Assembly (NCBI GenBank): GCA_019115485.1
Contig: DXDM01000010.1
Coordinates: 1-64,000 of the forward strand
Length of the DNA: 64,000 bases
From: Candidatus Barnesiella excrementavium
Lineage (GTDB): Bacteria; Bacteroidota; Bacteroidia; Bacteroidales; Barnesiellaceae
Direction of reading: 5' to 3'
Below the pieces are notes generated by a model. That model did not search any database, had not been told where the DNA came from, and worked only from the letters and a program-made list of their open reading frames with translations. The position numbers and the translations under genes were made by a program. Each line of letters starts with the position of its first letter. Position 1 is the first letter of the stretch. Shown piece by piece: positions 56,722 to 64,000 of the stretch.

Positions 56722-58530
56722 ATGGTAAATCAACTTACCTCGTTGGTCCGCAACCAGGCTGCCAAATACGGAAACCGTGAGGCGTTCAGCCACAAGGACT
56801 ACACAAAAAATCAATGGGTTCCTACCTCTTGGAACCGTTTTTCAGAACAGGTCTCATACATGGCGCAGGCCATGGTCCTCTTAGGCATTCGCGAGCAGGA
56901 AAACATTTCGACATATACACAGAACAAGCCCGAAAGTTTTATCGTGGACTTTGCGGCATTCGACAACCGTGCGGTAGTCGTTCCGCTCTATCCTACCAGC
57001 TCGCTCGACCAGATTGAATACATCATTAACGAAGCCGAGGTGCGCTTCCTGTTCGTAGGCGGACAGGTGCAATACGACAATGCCATTGTCGCTTTGCGGG
57101 AGTGCCCCACACTCGAGAAACTGATACTTTTCGACCCCGCTATCAAGCGGACGGCCGACGACACGACGTCGGTCTATTTCGACGACCTGTTGGAACAGGG
57201 TCGTCAGGCCGGTGCCGACGTGAAGGCTGAGGTAGAGCGTCGCCGTCAGTCCGGTAGCCCCGACGATTTGGCCACCCTCATCTACACCTCGGGAACGACC
57301 GGCGAGCCCAAGGGGGTGATGCTGGCTCACTCGAACTACGACGAGGCCATGCGCATTCACCTGCAACGGCTGGTGACCTGCTCCGACAGCGACGTGTCGC
57401 TCTGCTTCCTGCCGCTGACCCACGTGTTTGAACGGGCCTGGTCGTATTACTGCCTCACGGTGGGCATGCGCATTGCCATCAATGTCGACCCCAAGGATAT
57501 ACAGAACACCATACGCGAGGTGCGTCCCACCATCATGTGCAGCGTGCCCCGTTTTTGGGAGAAGGTCTATGCCGCCATTCAGGATAGGCTCTCGAAGACG
57601 AAGGGGGTGACCCGTCGTCTGGCCGAACGGGCTTGCGGCATCAGCCGTCGTCGCAATATCGACTGCCTGCGTGCCGGTAAGCGTCCCCCCATGTGGCTCG
57701 AATGGCAATACCGCTTCTACGACAAGTTTGTCTTCTCGAAGATTCGTCGGGCTGTCGGGGTGGAAAACGGAAACATCTTCCCCACGGCCGGGGCTCCGCT
57801 CTCCGACACAATCAACGAGTTCCTGCACATTTGCGGTATCAACATCGTCTACGGTTACGGTCTGTCGGAGACGACAGCCACGGTGAGCTGTTTCGACCGC
57901 ATCGGTTATGAATTTGGTACGGTAGGTTCGCTCATGCCCGACATTCAGGTGAAACTGGGCGAGAACAACGAGATTCTGGTGAAAGGCAAAACCGTGATGA
58001 AGGGCTATTACCGCAAACCCGAGGAGACGGCCCGCGTCTTTACCGAGGACGGCTGGTTCCGCACGGGCGATGCCGGCAAGATAAACGACGAGGGAGCTTT
58101 GGCTCTGACCGAACGGTTGAAGGACCTTTTCAAGACCTCGAACGGGAAGTACATCGCTCCGCAGGCGTTGGAGACCCGCCTGGGCGAAGACAAGTACATC
58201 GACCAGGTAGCGGTCATCGGCGACCAGCGCAAGTATGTGACGGCCATCATCATTCCGGCCTTCGAGGCCTTGAAGGAGTATGCTGCTCAAAAGCATATTC
58301 AGTATCGCAACCTGGAAGATCTGGTGAAGAACCAGAAGATTCACGCCCTTATCTCGGAGCGCATCGACGCCTTGCAGAAGAACTTTGCCCGCTTCGAGCA
58401 AATCAAGCGCTTCACGCTGCTGCCGCGTGCATTCAGCATGGAGAAGGGAGAACTGACCAACACGTTGAAGATACGCCGGTCGGTCATCAACCTGCTTTAT
58501 AAGGAGGAGATAGAGGCGATGTATGCCTAA
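56722..58530 (+). CDS. Long-chain fatty acid--CoA ligase (AMP-forming)
   Basis: This 602-residue ANL-superfamily enzyme activates a fatty acid with ATP to an acyl-adenylate and then to acyl-CoA. Motifs are YTSGTTGEPKGVMLAHSN near 189-206, YGYGLSETTATVS, and the hinge/second-domain WFRTGDAGKINDEGALALTERLKDLFKTSNGKYIAPQ; the last stretch is typical of long-chain FadD/FAA-type enzymes. The catalytic lysine lies near the C-terminus in the MEKGELTNTLKIRR region. The ATG at 56722 is supported by the -7 box just upstream. Single gene with its own terminator. Confidence 0.93.
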   Translation: MVNQLTSLVRNQAAKYGNREAFSHKDYTKNQWVPTSWNRFSEQVSYMAQAMVLLGIREQENISTYTQNKPESFIVDFAAFDNRAVVVPLYPTSSLDQIEYIINEAEVRFLFVGGQVQYDNAIVALRECPTLEKLILFDPAIKRTADDTTSVYFDDLLEQGRQAGADVKAEVERRRQSGSPDDLATLIYTSGTTGEPKGVMLAHSNYDEAMRIHLQRLVTCSDSDVSLCFLPLTHVFERAWSYYCLTVGMRIAINVDPKDIQNTIREVRPTIMCSVPRFWEKVYAAIQDRLSKTKGVTRRLAERACGISRRRNIDCLRAGKRPPMWLEWQYRFYDKFVFSKIRRAVGVENGNIFPTAGAPLSDTINEFLHICGINIVYGYGLSETTATVSCFDRIGYEFGTVGSLMPDIQVKLGENNEILVKGKTVMKGYYRKPEETARVFTEDGWFRTGDAGKINDEGALALTERLKDLFKTSNGKYIAPQALETRLGEDKYIDQVAVIGDQRKYVTAIIIPAFEALKEYAAQKHIQYRNLEDLVKNQKIHALISERIDALQKNFARFEQIKRFTLLPRAFSMEKGELTNTLKIRRSVINLLYKEEIEAMYA

Positions 58531-58560
58531 AAACGAAAAGCCAGATTTGGTAAATAAGGC

Positions 58561-58591
58561 AAGGGTGTATAATTTTGTACACCCTTTTTTT
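58561..58591 (+). terminator. Terminator after the acyl-CoA ligase gene
   Basis: AAGGGTGTA (58561-58569) pairs perfectly with TACACCCTT (58578-58586) and T residues follow. It rules out the short frame at 58523-58705 as a gene. Confidence 0.88.
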
Positions 58592-58613
58592 AATAGAAAA
58601 TTTTTAGAAAGAT

Positions 58614-59736
58614 ATGATTACACAAGAACAATTAAAAGAGACAGAAGAACGCAAGTTGGCGTTGAGGAGGTATCTTTGACATCGATTCCAAGAAAATCGA
58701 AGTAGAAGAAGAGGAGTTGCGCACCCATGTGCCCGATTTCTGGGAGGACCAGAAGAAGGCCGAAGCGCAGATGAGAAAGGTAAAGGCTTTACACTTTTGG
58801 ATAGACAGCTACACCGAAATCGAGAAATCGGTCGAGGAGTTGAAACTGGCCTTCGATTTTGTGAAGGAGGGTATCGTGACGGAAGAGGAGGTCGACGAGA
58901 TTTACCACCGCACGATGACGCAGATCGAGAATCTCGAATTGCGCAACATGTTGCGCCGCGAGGAGGACAAGTTGGGCGTCGTGCTGAAAATCAACTCGGG
59001 TGCCGGCGGTACCGAGGCACAGGACTGGGCGTCGATGCTCATGCGCATGTACCTGCGCTGGTGCGAGCAGCACAACTACAAGACCTCCATCTCCAATATC
59101 CTCGAAGGCGATGAGGCCGGTATCAAGTCGGTGACGATACAGATCGAGGGCGATTATGCCTATGGCTATTTGAAGAGCGAGAACGGTGTGCACCGGCTGG
59201 TGCGGGTGTCGCCCTACAACGCCCAGGGCAAGCGCATGACCTCGTTTGCCTCGGTGTTTGTCACCCCGCTGGTCGACGATACCATCGAAATCAACATCAA
59301 CCCCGCCAACATCTCGTGGGATACCTTCCGTTCGAGCGGAGCCGGTGGACAGAATGTGAACAAGGTGGAGTCGGGCGTGCGGTTGCGCTACCAGTTCAAG
59401 GACCCCTATACCGGAGAAGAGGAGGAGATTCTGATTGAGAATACCGAGACGCGCGACCAACCCAAGAACCGCGAGAATGCCATGCGTCAGTTACGCTCTA
59501 TCTTGTATGACAAGGAGTTGCAGCACCGCATGGCCGAACAGGCCAAAATCGAGGCCGGCAAGAAGAAAATCGAGTGGGGGTCGCAGATACGCAGCTACGT
59601 CTTCGACGACCGCCGGGTGAAAGACCACCGTACCAACTACCAGACCTCCGACGTGCAAGGCGTCATGGACGGCAAGATCGACGGCTTTATCAAAGCCTAT
59701 CTGATGGAGTTCGGTGGGGACGAAAGCAACGCATAA
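58614..59736 (+). CDS. prfB: Peptide chain release factor 2, programmed +1 frameshift
   Basis: RF2 ends translation at UGA and UAA. The gene is in two frames: 58614-58676 encodes 21 residues (MITQEQLKETEERKLALRRYL), then TGA at 58677-58679. Skipping T58677 continues in the +1 frame from GAC at 58678 to the stop at 59736, giving 373 residues. The slip site is CTT TGA C preceded at the right distance by AGGAGG (58665-58670). This is the same arrangement as in E. coli, where RF2 shortage causes the shift. Later motifs are MTSFASV and GGQ at 244-246. Annotating only the later frame from 58717 would lose the N-terminus. Confidence 0.96.
58665..58680 (+). promoter_or_regulatory. prfB programmed frameshift site
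   Basis: AGGAGG, TAT, CTT, TGA, C: an internal Shine-Dalgarno sequence three bases before the slippery CTT and the in-frame TGA. It senses RF2 level during translation. Confidence 0.93.
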
Positions 59737-59748
59737 CCCCTGTTTGTG

Positions 59749-60522
59749 ATGGAAAAACTTACGCTGATAAAAGTAGGTGGCAAGATTGTGGAGGAGCAGG
59801 AGGCATTGAGTCGCCTGCTCGCTTCGTTTGCCGCGATACCCGGGCGCAAGGTGCTGGTACACGGCGGCGGACGGTCGGCCACGGCCATGGCGGCCCGACT
59901 GGGTATCGAGAGCCGCATGGTAGGCGGCCGTCGCATTACCGACCGTCCGATGCTCGAAGTGGTGACGATGGTCTATGGCGGACTGGTCAACAAGAATATC
60001 GTGGCGGGCTTGCAGGCTCTGGGTGTGAATGCCTTGGGCATGACGGGTGCCGACATGAATATCCTCCTTTCGGACAAGCGTCCGGTGCAGGAGGTCGACT
60101 ACGGTTACGTGGGCGATGTGCGTCGGGTCGACGGTACTGCCTTGTCGGGACTGATTGAGATGGGGGTGGTTCCCGTCATCGCGCCCCTTACTCACGACGG
60201 GAAGGGTTCGATGCTTAATACCAATGCCGACACCATGGCGGGCGAGACGGCCAAGGCTTTGGCTTCGCGTTACGACGTGTCGCTGGTCTACTGCTTTGAG
60301 AAGCGGGGTGTGCTGCGTGATGAGAACGACGACAACAGTGTGATTGCCCAGATGACCCGCTCGCAGTTCGAGGATTACCGGGCACAAGGCATTGTGCAGG
60401 GCGGTATGATACCGAAACTCGAAAATGCCTTCGATGCCATTCGTCACGGGGTACGCGAGGTTATCATTACTCGCGCCGATGCCATTGGCCAGGAGAGCGA
60501 GGGAACCCGCATTGTGGAATAA
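59749..60522 (+). CDS. argB: Acetylglutamate kinase
   Basis: This 257-residue amino-acid kinase phosphorylates N-acetylglutamate in arginine synthesis. It has LIKVGGKIVEE at the start, VLVHGGGRSATAMAARLGI, and NTNADTMAGETAKAL near 160. In Bacteroides fragilis the pathway runs on N-succinyl intermediates, so the true substrate here could be N-succinylglutamate; that is inference. It is 12 bp after prfB, so they may share a transcript. A GTG at 59746 directly before the ATG is an alternative start. A strong hairpin follows at 60589-60629. Confidence 0.95.
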   Translation: MEKLTLIKVGGKIVEEQEALSRLLASFAAIPGRKVLVHGGGRSATAMAARLGIESRMVGGRRITDRPMLEVVTMVYGGLVNKNIVAGLQALGVNALGMTGADMNILLSDKRPVQEVDYGYVGDVRRVDGTALSGLIEMGVVPVIAPLTHDGKGSMLNTNADTMAGETAKALASRYDVSLVYCFEKRGVLRDENDDNSVIAQMTRSQFEDYRAQGIVQGGMIPKLENAFDAIRHGVREVIITRADAIGQESEGTRIVE

Positions 60523-60588
60523 GGCGGGAAGTTCCTCCCGTGATTGGCTCAGGCTCGATGAGGGTCGGGCAAATTGAGACTGAATAAA

Positions 60589-60629
60589 ACAGCGAGGGCT
60601 GTTCCCTGTCGGGGAGCAGCCCTCGCTGT
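60589..60629. terminator. Bidirectional hairpin between argB and the GlmU-family gene
   Basis: ACAGCGAGGGCTG (60589-60601) pairs with CAGCCCTCGCTGT (60617-60629), with further pairs toward a short loop. It separates two convergent genes. Confidence 0.75.
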
Positions 60630-60652
60630 ATCTGGTCGTGAGAGTCGTCGTT

Positions 60653-61846
60653 TTATTTCAACTGTTCGGCCTGGTTGTAGATAGCCTCGAATATGGTCTT
60701 GTCGGCCTCGGTGAGCAAGCGCCCGCGGCGAGCCATCATCTTCTCGGCAATGGCGTAGAACTTGGGCAGTTGTACATCGGTAAATCCGGCCGTACCACCT
60801 TCGCTGAACGAGGCGACGAAGTTGCGGGGGAATCCGGCTCCGTGAATGTTGACCCCCACACCTATCACTGTGGCTGTGTTGAACATGGTGTTGATGCCCG
60901 CCTTGGAATGGTCGCCCATGATGAGACCGCAGAATTGCAGATGCGTGGGCAGGAAACGGCGGGTGGGGTAGTTCCACAACTTGATTTCGCTGTAATCGTT
61001 TTTGAGGTTCGAGGCCACGGCTCCGGCACCCAGATTGCACCATTCACCGATGACGGCGTTGCCCAGGAACCCGTCGTGCGCCTTGTTGGAGAAGCCGAAC
61101 ATCACCACGTTGTTCAACTCACCGCCCACTTTGCAGTAGGGACCCAGTGTGGTGGCTCCGTAAATTTTGGTTCCCATGTTGACATAGGCATGCTCGCAGG
61201 CGGCAAACGGTGCCCGTATGCAGCTGCCCTCCATCACTTCCGAGTCGGCGCCCAGATAGATGGGGCCGTTGGTCACGTTGAAGATGGCGCACTCGGCCTT
61301 GGCTCCGGGCTCGACGAAAATCTTGGAGGTACCGTCGGCGAAACAGGGGTCGCCGATGATGCGGTTCGAGGGGCTGAGCGGCTGGCTGGTACGCCCGCGG
61401 GTGATGAGTTTGAAATCGGCTTCGAGACACTCGCCGTTGAGCAGGAAAATGTCGTAGAGATGTTGGATATACCGAAGTTTGCGGGAGCTTTCGAGGGTGT
61501 GGGCATAGCGGTTCTCCCGGAAATCGGCTTCACTCCCGCGGAAGGCGACGACTGTCTGCTGGTCGATGAGCGCTTCGCCGGGGTTCAGGATATTGACCTG
61601 TCGGGCCAGCTCCTCGTCGGGAATCAGATGACCGGCTATGAAGAGGTTGTCGTCGGTGAAGTGAGCCGGGTATTTCCCGGCCATGTATTCGGGGGTGAGG
61701 TAGGAGTAGTTGCCGGGCAACATGCGTTCCCACTTTTCGCGTATGGTGAGGATACCTATGCGTATGTCGGCAATGGGCCGGGTAAACGCCAGGGGCAGCA
61801 GTTCGAGATGCTGCTGGTTGATGTCGAAGAGAATGATATTTTTCAT
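60653..61846 (-). CDS. GlmU-family protein (sugar nucleotidyltransferase-like with left-handed beta helix)
   Basis: This 397-residue protein starts with a degenerate nucleotidyltransferase-like region (MKNIILFDINQQHLELLPLAFTRPIADIRIGILTIREKWERML). It continues with a hexapeptide-repeat beta helix (IFNVTNGPIYLGADSEVMEGSCIRAPFAACEHAYVNMGTKIYGATTLGPYCKVGG; GVGVNIHGAGFPRNFVASFSEGG). Bacteroidetes carry this family beside true GlmU; it may make a nucleotide-sugar, but the usual GxGTR uridylyl motif is not visible. It is leftward and divergent from the ACP-like gene. Confidence 0.85.
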   Translation of the reverse strand: MKNIILFDINQQHLELLPLAFTRPIADIRIGILTIREKWERMLPGNYSYLTPEYMAGKYPAHFTDDNLFIAGHLIPDEELARQVNILNPGEALIDQQTVVAFRGSEADFRENRYAHTLESSRKLRYIQHLYDIFLLNGECLEADFKLITRGRTSQPLSPSNRIIGDPCFADGTSKIFVEPGAKAECAIFNVTNGPIYLGADSEVMEGSCIRAPFAACEHAYVNMGTKIYGATTLGPYCKVGGELNNVVMFGFSNKAHDGFLGNAVIGEWCNLGAGAVASNLKNDYSEIKLWNYPTRRFLPTHLQFCGLIMGDHSKAGINTMFNTATVIGVGVNIHGAGFPRNFVASFSEGGTAGFTDVQLPKFYAIAEKMMARRGRLLTEADKTIFEAIYNQAEQLK

Positions 61847-61871
61847 AATCGCCTATAATTGATTGATACAT

Positions 61872-61902
61872 CAAAGGTAATGTAAAACTTGTGGAAAATC
61901 AA
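61872..61902 (-). promoter_or_regulatory. Promoter for the GlmU-family gene
   Basis: On the minus strand TTG (61902-61900), a 20-nt gap and TACCTTTG (61879-61872). Confidence 0.7.
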
Positions 61903-61981
61903 AATCTGAGGCGGGGTATTGTGCGGCGGGTGGGGGATTGAACAAATGGCGGCGTGTGGTCGTTTATGGAGAAAAAAGTCT

Positions 61982-62227
61982 ATGGAAGAGAATCGTTTCG
62001 TACAGCTGGTTGCGGGTATGTTGTATCGGACAGACCGCGACTCGGTTACGCCGGAAACCCGGTATAAGGGATTGAAAGAGTGGAATTTCTTGTTTGAGGT
62101 GTCGCTGGCGATGATGCTCGAAGAGGAGTATCACGTGGAGGTGACCCCCGAGGATTTTTCGAGTACGGGAACCTTGGACGAACTGTTTCAGCGGGTGTGT
62201 GTTCCCCGTTTGGTCAATAAGGATTAA
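61982..62227 (+). CDS. Acyl-carrier-protein-like protein lacking the phosphopantetheine serine
   Basis: This 81-residue protein has the size and pattern of an acyl carrier protein: DSVTPETRYKGLKEWNFLFEVSLAMMLEEEYHVEVTPEDF, then TGTLDELFQRV. This lines up with the ACP stretch around WDSL, the acidic helix II and the final helix. The residue that should be the phosphopantetheine serine is F36 (WNFL at 34-37), and the preceding Asp is Asn. It therefore cannot carry a prosthetic group in the usual way. I chose the ATG at 61982 since the upstream extension has no similarity. It is 27 bp before the asparagine-synthetase-like gene, so the two are probably co-expressed. The family assignment is by pattern only. 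Confidence 0.72.
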   Translation: MEENRFVQLVAGMLYRTDRDSVTPETRYKGLKEWNFLFEVSLAMMLEEEYHVEVTPEDFSSTGTLDELFQRVCVPRLVNKD

Positions 62228-62254
62228 AAAGACGATGAGGAGGAGTAACAGACT

Positions 62255-63943
62255 ATGAGCGGCTTGTCGGGAATTGTAGGGGAGGTAGAACAGTTGGAAC
62301 AGGTGCTGCGGCGAATGGCCGAGGCGCAGGAGCATCGGGGAGGAGAGAAGCCGGTCGGGTGGGTCTCCTCTTTTGTCGATGCCCGGGTGGGGCTGATGCA
62401 CAACCGCCGGGTGACCATCGAGTCGGCACGGGCCCCGGGTCAGCCGTTTGAAGAGGTCGACACGGGTCTGGTTGTCATGCTCGACGGCGAGATATTTAAC
62501 TACACTGAGGTGCGTGAGCATCTCTCCAATTATTACCGTTTTACGACCGAGGGGGTGTGCGAGGTGGTGGCCAAAGCCTACGACCGCTGGGGCGATAACT
62601 GTTTCGACCGTTTCGAGGGCTATTTTGCAATAGTCATCTACAATCGTTTTTCCGAGGAGTTGCTGCTCTGTCGCGACCGCTTCGGAATCAAGCCGTTGTA
62701 CTACGCCACCCATCGGGGAAACCTCTATTTCGCCTCGGAGGTGCGAGCCCTCTTTGCCGCGGGGCTCAGGCCACTGCTCTCGGCCGAGCGTTGGGCCAGC
62801 TATCTGGCCTATTCGACCTATGGTAGTCCCTACGAGACCTTTTGGGAGGGGGTGCATCAGCTGCCGGCCGGGTTCCTGTTGCACTACAACGGCTATTCGC
62901 TGGTCGAGAGGCGGTGGTATGAATTTGAGAGCCGGGTGAAGGCATGGAGCGAAGAGTCGCCCGAACGTCAGACCGAAGCCTTCCTGGAACAGCTGCACCG
63001 CAGCGTGGGGTACAGCCTTATGGGCGATATGACCAAGGGGCTCTCGTTGGACGGCGGGGTGGAGTCGGCTCTTTTTATCGCGTTGATGAAGGCGGTGGGG
63101 TGCCCCCGGTATTTGAAAAGTTACATGCACTATCGCGGCAAACTGCATCAGAGCAGTGCCCTGTGGGGGGCCGAACTGTTGTCGGAAACTGCGTTGCCGC
63201 TGGAACAGGTGTCCATCACGAAGGCGATGCTGTTGAAAGAGCTCGACTACCTGACCCGCTGGCAGGAGGAGCCGGTCGACGGGGTGGATATGGTGGCCCG
63301 GTCGGCCTTTTTCAGGGTGATGCGCAAGCGGGGGCTTGCCGTGGTCAGCGGCGGTTGGGGGTTGACCCATTTTCTGGGTGATACACCGCTTCCCGGCGAC
63401 CGATACTCGTCGCTGGTGCCGTCGGAACTGCTGTCGGCCGACTTTCGCCAACTGGCCCGAAAACCGCACTACCGGCATCTGTTCAAGTCGGAGAACAACC
63501 AGTTGAAGTTTTGTGACCTTTACTATGAGCGCCTGCCTCACCTGCTGCGTAGTGTAGACAAGATGAGCATGTACTACGGGGTACAGATTAGAAATGCCTT
63601 TCTGAATCACAATCTGATTGAGATAGCCTTTGCCCGGAGCGACGGCTCCCCTTCGGGTCGTAACCGCCGGCAATGGTTTGCCCGGCAGATTGTGGAACCG
63701 CTGCTCCCGGCACAGATACGGCTGGCGCCCGAGGGCGAACCGGGAGAGCCGGAACTGACCCCCGATTTGAAGGCATGGTCCGATGAGGTGGTATTCGACC
63801 TTCGCTACGGTCGAGCCTCGGCCTGGTTCGACCATACACGGTTGGAACAGGAGTGGCAACAGGGCGACGAGGGCCTCTTTGCCGATCCGATGAAGGTGTG
63901 GAAGCTCCTTTCGTTGTGCCTGCAACTGAAAAATCTGCCGTAG
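62255..63943 (+). CDS. Asparagine-synthetase-like protein with degenerate active sites
   Basis: This 562-residue protein has the AsnB layout, a class II glutamine amidotransferase domain (about 1-190) and a synthetase domain (about 225-500). Framework motifs are present (EHRGGEKP, LDGEIFNYTEVREHL, LLCRDRFGIKPLYYA, LYFASEVRALF). The key residues are not: residue 2 is Ser, not Cys (MSGLSGIVG); the ATP loop reads DGGVES at 266-271 instead of SGGxDS; the second loop is SGGWGLTH at 365-372 instead of SGEGADE; and RNAFLNH replaces RVPFLDH. It cannot be an ordinary glutamine-hydrolysing synthetase. The frame is open and full length, so it may be a pseudoenzyme partner of the ACP-like protein. The 57 bp after the stop show no feature. 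Confidence 0.85.
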   Translation: MSGLSGIVGEVEQLEQVLRRMAEAQEHRGGEKPVGWVSSFVDARVGLMHNRRVTIESARAPGQPFEEVDTGLVVMLDGEIFNYTEVREHLSNYYRFTTEGVCEVVAKAYDRWGDNCFDRFEGYFAIVIYNRFSEELLLCRDRFGIKPLYYATHRGNLYFASEVRALFAAGLRPLLSAERWASYLAYSTYGSPYETFWEGVHQLPAGFLLHYNGYSLVERRWYEFESRVKAWSEESPERQTEAFLEQLHRSVGYSLMGDMTKGLSLDGGVESALFIALMKAVGCPRYLKSYMHYRGKLHQSSALWGAELLSETALPLEQVSITKAMLLKELDYLTRWQEEPVDGVDMVARSAFFRVMRKRGLAVVSGGWGLTHFLGDTPLPGDRYSSLVPSELLSADFRQLARKPHYRHLFKSENNQLKFCDLYYERLPHLLRSVDKMSMYYGVQIRNAFLNHNLIEIAFARSDGSPSGRNRRQWFARQIVEPLLPAQIRLAPEGEPGEPELTPDLKAWSDEVVFDLRYGRASAWFDHTRLEQEWQQGDEGLFADPMKVWKLLSLCLQLKNLP

Positions 63944-64000
63944 ACGAGGCTGCTGCCCGGAGGGCTGCTTCGCACCTCTTTGGGAGCATAGCCGTAAAAT

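Noticed and set aside
58671-58678. TATCTTTG resembling a -7 promoter box
   Set aside because: It is the prfB frameshift site (TAT CTT TGA) and lies inside the gene.
58523-58705. Small open frame between the acyl-CoA ligase and prfB
   Set aside because: It runs through a perfect terminator hairpin and the first codons of prfB in another frame, with no family pattern.
61964-63925. Long antisense frame opposite the ACP-like and AsnB-like genes
   Set aside because: The plus-strand frames show family motifs and good starts. The antisense product has no pattern, so the pair is not an artefact of reading the wrong strand.

Overview
The window comes from a member of the Bacteroidales (Bacteroidota). 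The evidence is the recurring promoter pattern TTG-N19-21-TAnnTTTG, the scarcity of Shine-Dalgarno sequences, a fused SecDF, DUF3108/DUF4292 lipoproteins, a glycine-rich TPM protein, a GlmU-family protein and many short lipoprotein signals. Most genes look GC-rich and free of lesions. I cannot place the organism reliably below order. The window is mostly core chromosome with a few accessory patches. No CRISPR array, insertion sequence, phage gene or rRNA was seen.

Layout. 1-7849: end of a WYL regulator, two envelope-protein genes, secDF, tRNA-Arg(CCT), recO. 8017-10864: AraC regulator, short-chain dehydrogenase and Tat-signal aldo/keto reductase. 11103-20797: information-processing core with tRNA-Glu, rpsT, tRNA-Glu, gyrB, a small membrane protein, rnr, parE, coaD and an S41 protease. 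20890-21897: an AT-richer acyltransferase. 22072-29767: a leftward operon of two rhomboids, a nuclease-like protein and an M3 peptidase, then divergent HU and a CPA2 antiporter. 30010-36324: asd, then a leftward dgt-TPM-GH20 hexosaminidase group. 36519-43213: a rightward run of dut, a TPR lipoprotein, a DUF4292 lipoprotein, an EnvC-like protein, a GNAT/FemAB-like transferase and a Wzx-type flippase, facing two leftward glycosyltransferases (43214-45400). 45561-52166: AraC regulator divergent from an RND efflux operon. 52182-54231: a putative DNA-repair radical SAM pair. 54419-60522: GT2, M20 hydrolase, acyl-CoA ligase, prfB with its programmed frameshift, argB. 60653-63943: GlmU-family protein, then an ACP-like and an asparagine-synthetase-like gene.

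The most unusual content is at 61982-63943. There an ACP-fold protein lacks the phosphopantetheine serine (WNFL where WDSL is expected). It sits directly upstream of an asparagine-synthetase-like protein that has lost the N-terminal cysteine and the main synthetase motifs, although both frames are open and full length. This looks like a conserved pseudoenzyme pair rather than decay. By contrast, the RND pump gene at 47773-50799 carries two separate lesions: an in-frame amber codon and an in-frame loss of about 40 codons covering the TM4 proton-relay aspartates. Its adaptor, outer-membrane channel and regulator remain intact. Also notable are a run of three degenerate promoter-plus-hairpin repeats upstream of rnr, and an inverted repeat that could be the operator of the efflux operon.
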